Below, one piece after another: positions 1 to 5,770 of a stretch of DNA of 7,039 bases (positions within the stretch are counted from its first letter, which is position 1; each line of letters begins with the position of its first letter). Under the pieces are notes generated by a model, which saw only the letters and a list, made by a program, of their open reading frames with translations, did not search any database and was not told where the DNA came from. The DNA comes from Ornithinimicrobium sp. Lineage in GTDB: Bacteria > Actinomycetota > Actinomycetes > Actinomycetales > Dermatophilaceae. The stretch covers positions 1 through 7,039 of the forward strand of contig JASKZT010000281.1 of assembly GCA_030145965.1 (NCBI GenBank), read 5' to 3'. The position numbers and the translations under genes are program-made.

Positions 1-551
1 GCGTCGAGGATGGCACCCAGCTGGGCCCACGCCTTGCCCTTGGGGGTGGCCCGGCGCCCGTGCCGGCCGGCCGCGTCGATCTCGGCCTGGCTGAGCACCC
101 GCTCCATCACCGGGACGATGTGCTCCTCCTCGTCGGGCAGGTGCACCGCGAGCCCGGCGTTCACGCCGTCGAGCGCCTCGGTCACCGCCACCGCGTCCTG
201 GGCCCGCCCGCCGGCCCGCCAGGTCGGCAGCGCCCGGTCGAGCGCCGCGAGATGGACGAGCATCTGCGCGTGCTGGCCGCGCATCCGGTCGACGTGCAGG
301 GCGCAGGCCGGTGCGCGCTCGTCGAGGGTCTCCCAGAGGTGGGCGTCCTCGAACTCGTGGTGCGCGTGCAGGCTCGTGGACAGCATGGCCAGGTGGTCGC
401 CGACCGCGTCGGCGTGCGAGGTGTCACCCTCGGCGACGGCCGCGACCAGCGCCGGTCCCTCGCGGAAGCCGCGGCGGTACATCCGGTGGATCTCGATCAT
501 CCCGCTCGCGTCGCACGGGCCGCGGCCGGGCGGCTCGGGTCGGTCCTCCAT
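1..551 (-). CDS. Hemerythrin (HHE) domain protein, partial (C-terminus beyond left edge)
   Basis: This is a 183-codon open frame read on the minus strand, still open at the left edge. The ATG at 551-549 has a GGAG Shine-Dalgarno six bases upstream, which favours it over the later Met18. The protein looks like an all-helical hemerythrin/HHE cation-binding domain. His22 (in EIHRMY) lies in the first helix, HAHHEFED (His62, Glu66) in the second, HVDRMRGQH (His86, His94) in the third, and HLPDEEEH (His137, Glu141, His144) in the fourth. These His/Glu residues are the candidate ligands of a non-heme di-iron centre. Proteins of this family bind or sense O2, NO or iron, or repair iron centres; the role here is unknown. 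No signal peptide or membrane segment is visible, so it is probably cytoplasmic. It is transcribed away from hemL across a 96-base gap. The family call is fairly firm; the function is not. Confidence 0.85.
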   Translation of the reverse strand, partial: MEDRPEPPGRGPCDASGMIEIHRMYRRGFREGPALVAAVAEGDTSHADAVGDHLAMLSTSLHAHHEFEDAHLWETLDERAPACALHVDRMRGQHAQMLVHLAALDRALPTWRAGGRAQDAVAVTEALDGVNAGLAVHLPDEEEHIVPVMERVLSQAEIDAAGRHGRRATPKGKAWAQLGAILD

Positions 552-585
552 GGGCAGCTCCGTCCTCGGCGCGGGTGGTCCCTCG

Positions 586-615
586 ACGGTAGGCCCGCTG
601 CCGACGCCGTGACAA
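586..615 (-). promoter_or_regulatory. Predicted sigma-70-type promoter of the hemerythrin gene
   Basis: Read on the minus strand, TTGTCA (615-610) is one base from the consensus TTGACA. It is followed after 18 bases by TACCGT (591-586), which fits the actinobacterial -10 pattern TANNNT. Transcription would start near 579, giving a leader of roughly 28 bases that holds the GGAG ribosome site. This is the best promoter-like pair I see in the window. It rests on pattern only. Confidence 0.5.
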
Positions 616-635
616 GCACCCTGCCCCGGACGTGG

Positions 636-641
636 CAGGCT
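636..641 (+). promoter_or_regulatory. Possible -10 box of hemL (leaderless-type start)
   Basis: CAGGCT resembles the actinobacterial -10 TANNNT (the common form is TAGGCT). Its last base is six bases before the A of the hemL ATG, the distance expected if transcription starts at the initiation codon itself. No Shine-Dalgarno lies at a usual distance; only GGTGGG directly abuts the ATG. A -35 candidate, GTGACA at 609-614, is 21 bases away, which is too far to be convincing. It overlaps the -35 box of the divergent hemerythrin promoter. Confidence 0.3.
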
Positions 642-647
642 GGTGGG

Positions 648-1988
648 ATGACCGCCCACACCGCAGCGCACGCCGAGCAGACCCCCTACCCCCGTGACGC
701 CCCGGTCTCCGAGCGCCTCATGCGGCGGGCCCGCGAGGTGGTCCCCGGCGGCGTCAACTCCCCCGTGCGCGCCTACGGGTCGGTCGGCGGGACGCCGCGC
801 TTCGCGGCACGGGCGGAGGGGCCCTGGCTGTGGGACGCCGACGGGCGCCGCTACGTCGACCTCGTCTGCTCGTGGGGGCCGATGATCCTCGGCCACGCCC
901 ACCCCGACGTGCTCCGCGCGGTCGGCGAGGCCGCCGCGGGCGGGTTCTCGTTCGGGATGCCGACCGAGCGCGAGGTGCTGCTGGCCGAGGAGCTCGTCTC
1001 CCGCGTGGAGCCGGTGGAGCAGGTGCGCCTCGTCAGCTCGGGCACCGAGGCCACGATGAGCGCGATCCGCCTGGCGCGCGGCTTCACCGGTCGCTCGGCC
1101 GTGGTGAAGTTCGCCGGGTGCTATCACGGCCACGTCGACGCCCTCCTGGCCTCGGCGGGCTCGGGGGTGGCCACCTTCGGGCTGCCGGACAGCCCCGGCG
1201 TGCCCGCGAGCTCGGCGGGGGAGACGATCGTGCTTCCCTACAACGACCTCGCCGCCGTCGAGCGGGCGTTCGCCGAGCGCGGTCCGCAGATCGCCGCCGT
1301 CATCACCGAGGCGGCACCGGGCAACATGGGCGTCGTGCCGCCGGCGCCGGGCTTCACCGAGGGCCTGCGCCGGATCACCCGGGAGCATGGCGCCCTCCTG
1401 GTCAGCGACGAGGTCATGACCGGCTTCCGCGCCTCCGCCGCCGGGTGGCTCGGGCTGGAGGGCGTGACCCCCTCGGGCGCCCCGGACCTCTTCACCTTCG
1501 GCAAGGTCATGGGTGGTGGCTTCCCGGCCGCGGCCTTCGGCGGACGGGCCGAGGTCATGGCGATGCTCGCCCCCGAGGGGCCCGTCTACCAGGCCGGGAC
1601 GCTGTCGGGGAACCCCGTCGCGGCGGCCGCCGGCCTGGCCACGCTGCAGGCCTGCACCCCGGAGGTCTACCGCCGCCTCGACGAGGTCGCGGACGCCCTC
1701 ACGACCGCGGTCACCGACTCCTTCGGCCGCCACGGGATCCCCCACCGTGTGCAGCGGGTCGGCTCGATGTTCAGCGTCTTCCTCCGCGAGGGGCAGGTGC
1801 ACGACTACGACGACGCGCGCGACCAGGACACCGCGCTCTTCGGCCGCTTCTTCCACGCCATGCTCAGCCGCGGCGTGCACCTGCCGCCGAGCTGCTACGA
1901 GGTCTGGTTCGTCTCCGCCGCCCACGACGACGAGGCGGTGGAGCGCACCGTGCGCGCGATCGAGGAGTCCGCGGCCGAGGTCGCCTGA
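648..1988 (+). CDS. hemL: Glutamate-1-semialdehyde 2,1-aminomutase
   Basis: This is a PLP-dependent enzyme (fold type I, class III aminotransferase family). It converts glutamate-1-semialdehyde to 5-aminolevulinate in the C5 route to heme, siroheme and other tetrapyrroles, in the cytoplasm. The protein has 446 residues, normal for the family. Visible motifs are [12 protein letters not shown] near residue 32, which is characteristic of HemL; VSSGTEA at 129-135, which holds the PLP phosphate; CYHGH at 158-162, whose Tyr159 stacks on the cofactor; SDEV at 253-256, whose Asp254 contacts the pyridine nitrogen; and FGKVMGGG, with Lys286 as the Schiff-base lysine. The frame stays open upstream to base 60, but that part is antisense to the hemerythrin gene. 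The ATG at 648 places the N-terminus where HemL proteins normally begin. It is separated from the downstream operon by 96 bases containing a hairpin, so it may be its own transcription unit with readthrough. Confidence 0.97.
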   Translation: MTAHTAAHAEQTPYPRDAPVSERLMRRAREVVPGGVNSPVRAYGSVGGTPRFAARAEGPWLWDADGRRYVDLVCSWGPMILGHAHPDVLRAVGEAAAGGFSFGMPTEREVLLAEELVSRVEPVEQVRLVSSGTEATMSAIRLARGFTGRSAVVKFAGCYHGHVDALLASAGSGVATFGLPDSPGVPASSAGETIVLPYNDLAAVERAFAERGPQIAAVITEAAPGNMGVVPPAPGFTEGLRRITREHGALLVSDEVMTGFRASAAGWLGLEGVTPSGAPDLFTFGKVMGGGFPAAAFGGRAEVMAMLAPEGPVYQAGTLSGNPVAAAAGLATLQACTPEVYRRLDEVADALTTAVTDSFGRHGIPHRVQRVGSMFSVFLREGQVHDYDDARDQDTALFGRFFHAMLSRGVHLPPSCYEVWFVSAAHDDEAVERTVRAIEESAAEVA

Positions 1989-2019
1989 CCCGCCGCACGG
2001 GTGCCACCGCGGCGCCCCC

Positions 2020-2046
2020 GCCGCCCGGGCCAACCGTCCGGGCGGC
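2020..2046 (+). terminator. Strong GC-rich hairpin between hemL and the ccs operon
   Basis: GCCGCCCGGGC (2020-2030) pairs with GTCCGGGCGGC (2036-2046) to form an 11-base-pair stem. It contains one G-U pair and closes a five-base loop, CAACC. It starts about 30 bases after the hemL stop. No T-run follows, so it is not a classical intrinsic terminator. U-less hairpins of this kind are often proposed as terminators or mRNA 3'-end stabilisers in actinomycetes. The hairpin is seen directly; its role is inferred. Confidence 0.45.
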
Positions 2047-2071
2047 CCAGTCCCGTCCCAGCAACGCATGG

Positions 2072-2077
2072 GAGACT
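2072..2077 (+). promoter_or_regulatory. Possible -10 box for the ccs operon
   Basis: GAGACT resembles the actinobacterial -10 TANNNT (frequent form TAGACT). It ends seven bases before the ATG at 2085, again the spacing of a leaderless transcript. Only a G-run (2078-2083) lies in front of the ATG. No -35 box is recognisable. The position just after the hairpin at 2020-2046 would suit a new transcription unit starting here. Confidence 0.3.
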
Positions 2078-2084
2078 GGGGGGC

Positions 2085-2783
2085 ATGTCCGACGCCGCCC
2101 GCGAGCCTCGAGCCCTGCCCGACGGCACCCCCGTGACGGTCGTGCACGTCATGCGTCACGGGGAGGTGCACAACCCCGACGGGCTCCTCTACGGGCGCCT
2201 GCCCGGCTACTCGCTCTCCGAGCGCGGCCGGCAGATGGCGCAGGCCGCCGCGGACGCCCTCGCCGACCACGACATCACCCACGTCGTGGCCTCCCCGCTG
2301 GAGCGCGCGCAGGAGACCGCCGCGCCGGTCGCCGCGGCCCACGGGCTGGAGGTCGGCGTCGACGAGCGGCTCGTGGAGTCCACCAACCACTTCGAGGGGC
2401 TGACCATCGGACGCGGCCACGGCGCGCTGTGGCGGCGCCGGCACTGGAAGGCCTACACCAACCCGTTCACGCCCTCCTGGGGCGAGCCCTACGAGGACAT
2501 CGCCGGCCGGATGACCGGGGCGCTCGAGGCCGCGCGGGCCACGGCGGAGGGGCACGAGGCCGTCATGGTCAGCCACCAGCTGCCGGTCTGGACGCTGCGC
2601 CGGTCCCTCGAGCGCAAGCGCCTCTGGCACCACCCGCGTCGTCGCGAGTGCACGCTGGCCTCGCTGACCAGCGTCACCTTCCACGGCAGCGAGCCGGTCG
2701 ACCTCACCTACACCGAGCCCGCCGCCCACCTGCTGCCCGGCGCGCTCGACGTCACCGGCACCTCCACCGAGGTGATCCGGTGA
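2085..2783 (+). CDS. Histidine phosphatase family protein (phosphoglycerate mutase-like)
   Basis: This is a 232-residue member of the histidine phosphatase (branch 1) superfamily. The signature MRHGEVHNP gives the phosphorylated nucleophile His25 with Arg24 and the acid-side Glu27. LPGYSLSERG follows near residues 41-50, SPLERAQET carries phosphate-binding Arg74, LVES carries Glu98 as the likely general acid, and VSHQLPVW carries the second catalytic His164. All core residues are present, so it is probably active. The substrate cannot be told from sequence; it need not be 3-phosphoglycerate, and annotations of this group as phosphoglycerate mutase are usually by default. No signal peptide or membrane helix is seen, so it is probably cytoplasmic. 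An ATG 28 codons downstream of the longest possible start is chosen because the upstream part covers the hairpin and has no family similarity. The same gene lies between hemL and the thioredoxin gene in M. tuberculosis (Rv0525), which hints at a role in heme or cytochrome c metabolism. Confidence 0.92.
   Translation: MSDAAREPRALPDGTPVTVVHVMRHGEVHNPDGLLYGRLPGYSLSERGRQMAQAAADALADHDITHVVASPLERAQETAAPVAAAHGLEVGVDERLVESTNHFEGLTIGRGHGALWRRRHWKAYTNPFTPSWGEPYEDIAGRMTGALEAARATAEGHEAVMVSHQLPVWTLRRSLERKRLWHHPRRRECTLASLTSVTFHGSEPVDLTYTEPAAHLLPGALDVTGTSTEVIR
2769..2778 (+). promoter_or_regulatory. Extended Shine-Dalgarno for the thioredoxin lipoprotein gene
   Basis: GAGGTGATCC is complementary over ten bases to the common bacterial 16S rRNA 3' end (anti-Shine-Dalgarno GGATCACCTCC). 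The AGG core sits seven bases before the GTG at 2780. It lies inside the last codons of the phosphatase gene. This supports the GTG start for the downstream gene, which has no nearby in-frame ATG. Confidence 0.55.
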
Positions 2784-3382
2784 GGCTTCCCGCCCGGGGC
2801 GCGGGCGCCCTGCTCGCCGCCGCCTCGCTCGCGCTCGCCGGCTGCAGCGGCGAGGGCTCGACGATCAACGACCAGATGCGCCAGGGCGACCAGAAGGGCT
2901 ACGTCGCCGGCGACGGGACCGTGCAGGCGCTGGTCGCCGACGAGCGCGAGACGGTCGTCACCCTCGAGGGCACCACGCTGGAGGAGGAGCCCTGGTCCTC
3001 CGCCGACCACCGCGGCGAGGTCGTGGTCATCAACGTGTGGGGCTCCTGGTGCGGGCCCTGCATCCAGGAGACCCCCGACCTGGAGGAGGTCGCCGGCGAG
3101 ATGCAGGAGGCCGGTGAGCCGGTGCAGTTCGTCGGGGTCAACATCCGCGACTCGATCCCCACGGCCCTGGCCTTCCAGGAGCGCTACGGCGTCTCCTACC
3201 CCTCGCTGCAGGACGACGGCGGCCGCACCCGCGCCCAGCTCGAGGGACTGGCCGTCGCGACCCCGACGACGATGGTGCTCGACGGGCAGGGCCGGGTGGC
3301 CGCCCGGGTCAGCGGCCCCGTCGAGGCGTCCACGCTGCGGGGCCTGGTCGAGGACGTGCTGGCCGGGGAAGCCTCACGGTGA
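2780..3382 (+). CDS. TlpA/ResA-type thioredoxin-like lipoprotein (cytochrome c biogenesis reductase)
   Basis: This 200-residue protein is predicted to sit on the outer face of the membrane and reduce the CXXC disulfide of apocytochrome c before heme attachment, receiving electrons from CcdA. The N-terminus is a lipoprotein signal: Arg2 and Arg6, a hydrophobic stretch, then a lipobox ending SLALAGC with lipidated Cys22. The thioredoxin domain covers roughly residues 55-195. WGSWCGPC has the redox pair Cys91/Cys94, and VATPTTMVLD carries the cis-proline Pro162 that faces the active site. The GTG start overlaps the phosphatase stop as GTGA, and a ten-base Shine-Dalgarno match supports it. The end overlaps ccdA in the same manner, so these three genes are probably translationally coupled. 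The family is clear. Whether to call it ResA, CcsX or TlpA is convention, so no symbol is given. The equivalent mycobacterial gene is Rv0526. Confidence 0.93.
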   Translation: MRLPARGAGALLAAASLALAGCSGEGSTINDQMRQGDQKGYVAGDGTVQALVADERETVVTLEGTTLEEEPWSSADHRGEVVVINVWGSWCGPCIQETPDLEEVAGEMQEAGEPVQFVGVNIRDSIPTALAFQERYGVSYPSLQDDGGRTRAQLEGLAVATPTTMVLDGQGRVAARVSGPVEASTLRGLVEDVLAGEASR

Positions 3383-4119
3383 GCGAGCTCGTCCTCTCCG
3401 GGCCCCTGCTGGGCGCGGTGCTCGTCGCCGCGCTGGCGGGCCTGGTCTCCTTCGCCTCCCCCTGCGTCCTGCCGCTCGTGCCGGGCTTCCTCGGCTACGT
3501 CGGCGGGATGACGCCGGCCGGGCAGACCCCCGCGCCCCGCGGTCGGCTGGTCCTCGGCGCCCTCCTCTTCGTCCTCGGCTTCACGGTCGTCTTCCTCCTC
3601 ATGAGCGTGGTCATCTCCGGCCTCGGCCTGGCGCTGACGCAGCACCAGGGGCTGCTGCTGCGCCTCGCCGGCGCGGTCGTGCTGGCCCTGGGCGTCCTCA
3701 TGCTGCTGCAGCCCTCGTCCTCCTGGCAGGTGCGCTGGCGCCCCGCGGCGGGCCTGGCCGGCGCGCCGCTGCTGGGTGTCGCCTTCGGGCTCGGCTTCAG
3801 CGCGTGCACCGGGCCGGCGCTCGCGGCCATCCAGACGCTGGGCACCTCGATCCTGCCCGGTGACGACCAGGTCGGGCGGGCGCTCGTGCTCGGCACCGCC
3901 TACAGCCTCGGCCTGGGGGTGCCGTTCGTCCTCGTCGCCGCCGGCCTGGGCTGGGTCAGCCGCGCCTCGCGCTGGCTGCGCGACCACTACGTGCTCGTGC
4001 AGCGCGTCGGCGGCGGGCTGCTCGTCGCCCTCGGGCTGCTCATGCTCCTCGGGGTCTGGGCCGAGGCGACCGCGTGGGTGCAGACCCGCCTCACCAGCAA
4101 CTTCACGACGGTGATCTGA
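3379..4119 (+). CDS. ccdA: Cytochrome c biogenesis protein CcdA (DsbD-like transmembrane thiol reductase)
   Basis: This 246-residue integral membrane protein carries reducing equivalents from cytoplasmic thioredoxin to extracytoplasmic thiol reductases, here presumably the adjacent TlpA/ResA lipoprotein. About six hydrophobic helices are visible, near residues 10-35, 55-80, 90-113, 125-150, 170-195 and 205-232. The two redox cysteines sit in the internal pseudo-repeat motifs of the family: FASPCVLPLVPG (Cys29) in the first helix and FSACTGPALAA (Cys143) in the fourth. The length is typical. The GTG start shares four bases with the upstream stop (GTGA), and GGGGAAG at 3365-3371 is a plausible ribosome site seven bases away. 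The next gene begins one base after the stop. Confidence 0.96.
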   Translation: MSELVLSGPLLGAVLVAALAGLVSFASPCVLPLVPGFLGYVGGMTPAGQTPAPRGRLVLGALLFVLGFTVVFLLMSVVISGLGLALTQHQGLLLRLAGAVVLALGVLMLLQPSSSWQVRWRPAAGLAGAPLLGVAFGLGFSACTGPALAAIQTLGTSILPGDDQVGRALVLGTAYSLGLGVPFVLVAAGLGWVSRASRWLRDHYVLVQRVGGGLLVALGLLMLLGVWAEATAWVQTRLTSNFTTVI

Positions 4120-4120
4120 C

Positions 4121-5770
4121 ATGGCCGGCACGCAGGCCCCCGAGCGCATCGAGCCGAGCTACCCCAAGGACCGCACCGCCCTCGGCGGCCCGCGGCTGGG
4201 TCCTCTCGGCTGGGTCCGCTGGGTATGGCGCCAGCTCACGAGCATGCGCACGGCGCTCGCCCTGCTCCTCCTGCTGGCGCTCGCCGCCATCCCCGGGTCG
4301 ATCTTCCCCCAGCGCGGGGTCGACCCCGTGCGGGTGCGCCGCTACTTCGAGGACAACCCCGACGTCGCGCCGTGGCTGGACCGCATCGGGATGTTCGACG
4401 TCTACGCCTCCCCGTGGTTCGCCTCGATCTACCTGCTCCTCATGGTCAGCCTCGTCGGCTGCATCCTGCCGCGCAGCCGCCAGCACCTGGAGGCGCTGCG
4501 GGCCCAGCCGCCGCGCACGCCGGCCCGGCTCCGGCGGCTGCCCGCCCACGGCTCGGCCGTCGTCGCAGCCGAGCCGGCCGCCGTCGTGGAGGCGGCGCGG
4601 GCCGAGCTGCGGCGGCGCCGCTACCGGGTCCGCGCCGAGGAGGACGGCGCCCTCGTCGTCGCCGGCGAGAAGGGCTACCTCAAGGAGACCGGCAACCTCC
4701 TCTTCCACCTGGCGGTCCTGGGCGTCAACGTCTCCGTGGGCGTCGGGCACCTCTTCGGCTGGCGCGGGGAGATCATCGTCAAGGAGAGGGAGACGGTCAC
4801 CACGGGCCCCAGCTCCTTCGACACCCTCCACCTCGGCCCGCTCGTGGACCCCGACACCATCCCCGTCTACTCGCTGCGCCTGGACGTCCTCGACGTGCAG
4901 TTCGAGACCGAGGCCGAGGGCGCGCAGTTCGGCCAGCCGCGCGTCTTCCGCGGCGTCGCCACCGTCCAGGAGGGGACGGACGGGGAGGCGACGGTGCAGC
5001 AGTTCGCGGTCAACGACCCGATGCAGGTGGCGGGGACCTCGGTCTTCCTGCTCGGCAACGGCTACGCGCCGGTCGTCAACGTCCGCGACGCCGACGGCGA
5101 CATCCTCTTCAGCGACGCGGTGACCTTCCTGCCGCAGGACAACAACTACGCCTCCGAGGGCGTCATCAAGGTGCCCGGCGCCGACCCCGCCCTGGGCTTC
5201 GCCGGCGGCTTCCTGCCGACGCTCGACTTCGACCCCGAGCTCGGACCGATCTCGTCCTTCCCGGACCTGGTCGACCCCGCGCTCGTGCTCGCGGTCTTCG
5301 AGGGTGACCTCTACCCCGAGGGCCGGGCCCAGTCCGTCTTCGCCCTCGAGACCGACGGCATGGACCAGGTGCTGCAGGAGGACGGCAGCCCCGTCAGCCT
5401 GCTCATCCGGCCGGGCGACACCCTGGAGCTGGCCGGCGACCGGGGCTCGGTCGAGCTCGAGAGCGTCATCCGGTGGGGCGGGCTCATGGTCCGCCACGAC
5501 CCCGGTCGCGTGCCGGCCCTGCTCTTCTCCGGGCTGGCCCTGCTGGGGCTGGGCCTCATGCTCGGCGTGCGCCGGCGGCGGGTCTTCGTCCGCGTCGAGC
5601 CGGCGGCCCCGGACACCGACGGCGGGGCGAGGCGTCATACTGAGGTGACCGTCGCCGGCCTGCCCAAGGGCACCGACCCCGGGCTCGAGGAGCTCGTCGA
5701 CGATGTCGTCGAGCGGATCGCGGACGCCGGCGGCGGCCGCGTGGTGACAGACAAGGACACACGGACATGA
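4121..5770 (+). CDS. resB: Cytochrome c biogenesis protein ResB (Ccs1)
   Basis: This 549-residue membrane protein is one half of the System II cytochrome c synthase. With CcsB/ResC it exports heme and joins it to reduced apocytochrome c. Four hydrophobic helices are visible, at about residues 44-61, 100-117, 188-206 and 464-484. The first is preceded by LTSMRTALAL and ends IPGSIFPQ, both hallmarks of ResB. The third contains LLFHL with His196, a candidate heme-path histidine. Between helices 3 and 4 is a large extracytoplasmic domain of about 250 residues, as expected. The fourth helix ends in RRRR, placing the tail in the cytoplasm. A tail of about 60 residues follows (acidic and soluble, from roughly residue 490); similar tails occur in actinobacterial ResB proteins. 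The start is one base after the ccdA stop, with GGTGATC at 4110-4116 as the ribosome site. The end overlaps ccsB as ATGA. Confidence 0.95.
   Translation: MAGTQAPERIEPSYPKDRTALGGPRLGPLGWVRWVWRQLTSMRTALALLLLLALAAIPGSIFPQRGVDPVRVRRYFEDNPDVAPWLDRIGMFDVYASPWFASIYLLLMVSLVGCILPRSRQHLEALRAQPPRTPARLRRLPAHGSAVVAAEPAAVVEAARAELRRRRYRVRAEEDGALVVAGEKGYLKETGNLLFHLAVLGVNVSVGVGHLFGWRGEIIVKERETVTTGPSSFDTLHLGPLVDPDTIPVYSLRLDVLDVQFETEAEGAQFGQPRVFRGVATVQEGTDGEATVQQFAVNDPMQVAGTSVFLLGNGYAPVVNVRDADGDILFSDAVTFLPQDNNYASEGVIKVPGADPALGFAGGFLPTLDFDPELGPISSFPDLVDPALVLAVFEGDLYPEGRAQSVFALETDGMDQVLQEDGSPVSLLIRPGDTLELAGDRGSVELESVIRWGGLMVRHDPGRVPALLFSGLALLGLGLMLGVRRRRVFVRVEPAAPDTDGGARRHTEVTVAGLPKGTDPGLEELVDDVVERIADAGGGRVVTDKDTRT
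5636..5641 (+). promoter_or_regulatory. Possible internal -10 box within the 3' part of resB
   Basis: CATACT is one base from TATACT and stands out as an A/T-containing stretch in otherwise G/C-saturated coding sequence. It is about 125 bases upstream of ccsB. The only -35 candidate, CGGACA at 5610-5615, matches four of six bases with a 20-base spacer, so the case is weak. It could give ccsB and the last gene extra transcription. Confidence 0.15.

Noticed and set aside
10..612. A 200-codon plus-strand frame at the left end
   Set aside because: It is a Ser/Arg/Ala/Pro-rich frame opposite the convincing hemerythrin gene, with no recognisable domain.
60..647. N-terminal extension of hemL by 196 codons
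   Set aside because: It is antisense to the hemerythrin gene and its promoter, and HemL proteins begin close to the motif encoded after 648.
830..2779. Upstream extension of the thioredoxin frame, which would give an 850-residue protein
   Set aside because: The extension is an out-of-frame Arg/Gly/Pro/Ala-rich reading of hemL and the phosphatase. The GTG at 2780 with a strong ribosome site and lipoprotein signal is the real start.
3196..4149. A 317-codon open frame antisense to the thioredoxin and ccdA genes
   Set aside because: It is low-complexity (Glu/Gln/Arg/Ala-rich) and covers two well-supported genes on the other strand, so it is a composition artefact.
4103..5638. A 511-codon open frame antisense to resB
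   Set aside because: Its protein is a monotonous Ala/Glu/Gly/Arg/Asp/Val mix with no domain or membrane pattern. The plus strand carries a clear ResB. Long antisense frames are expected in DNA with G/C-saturated third positions.
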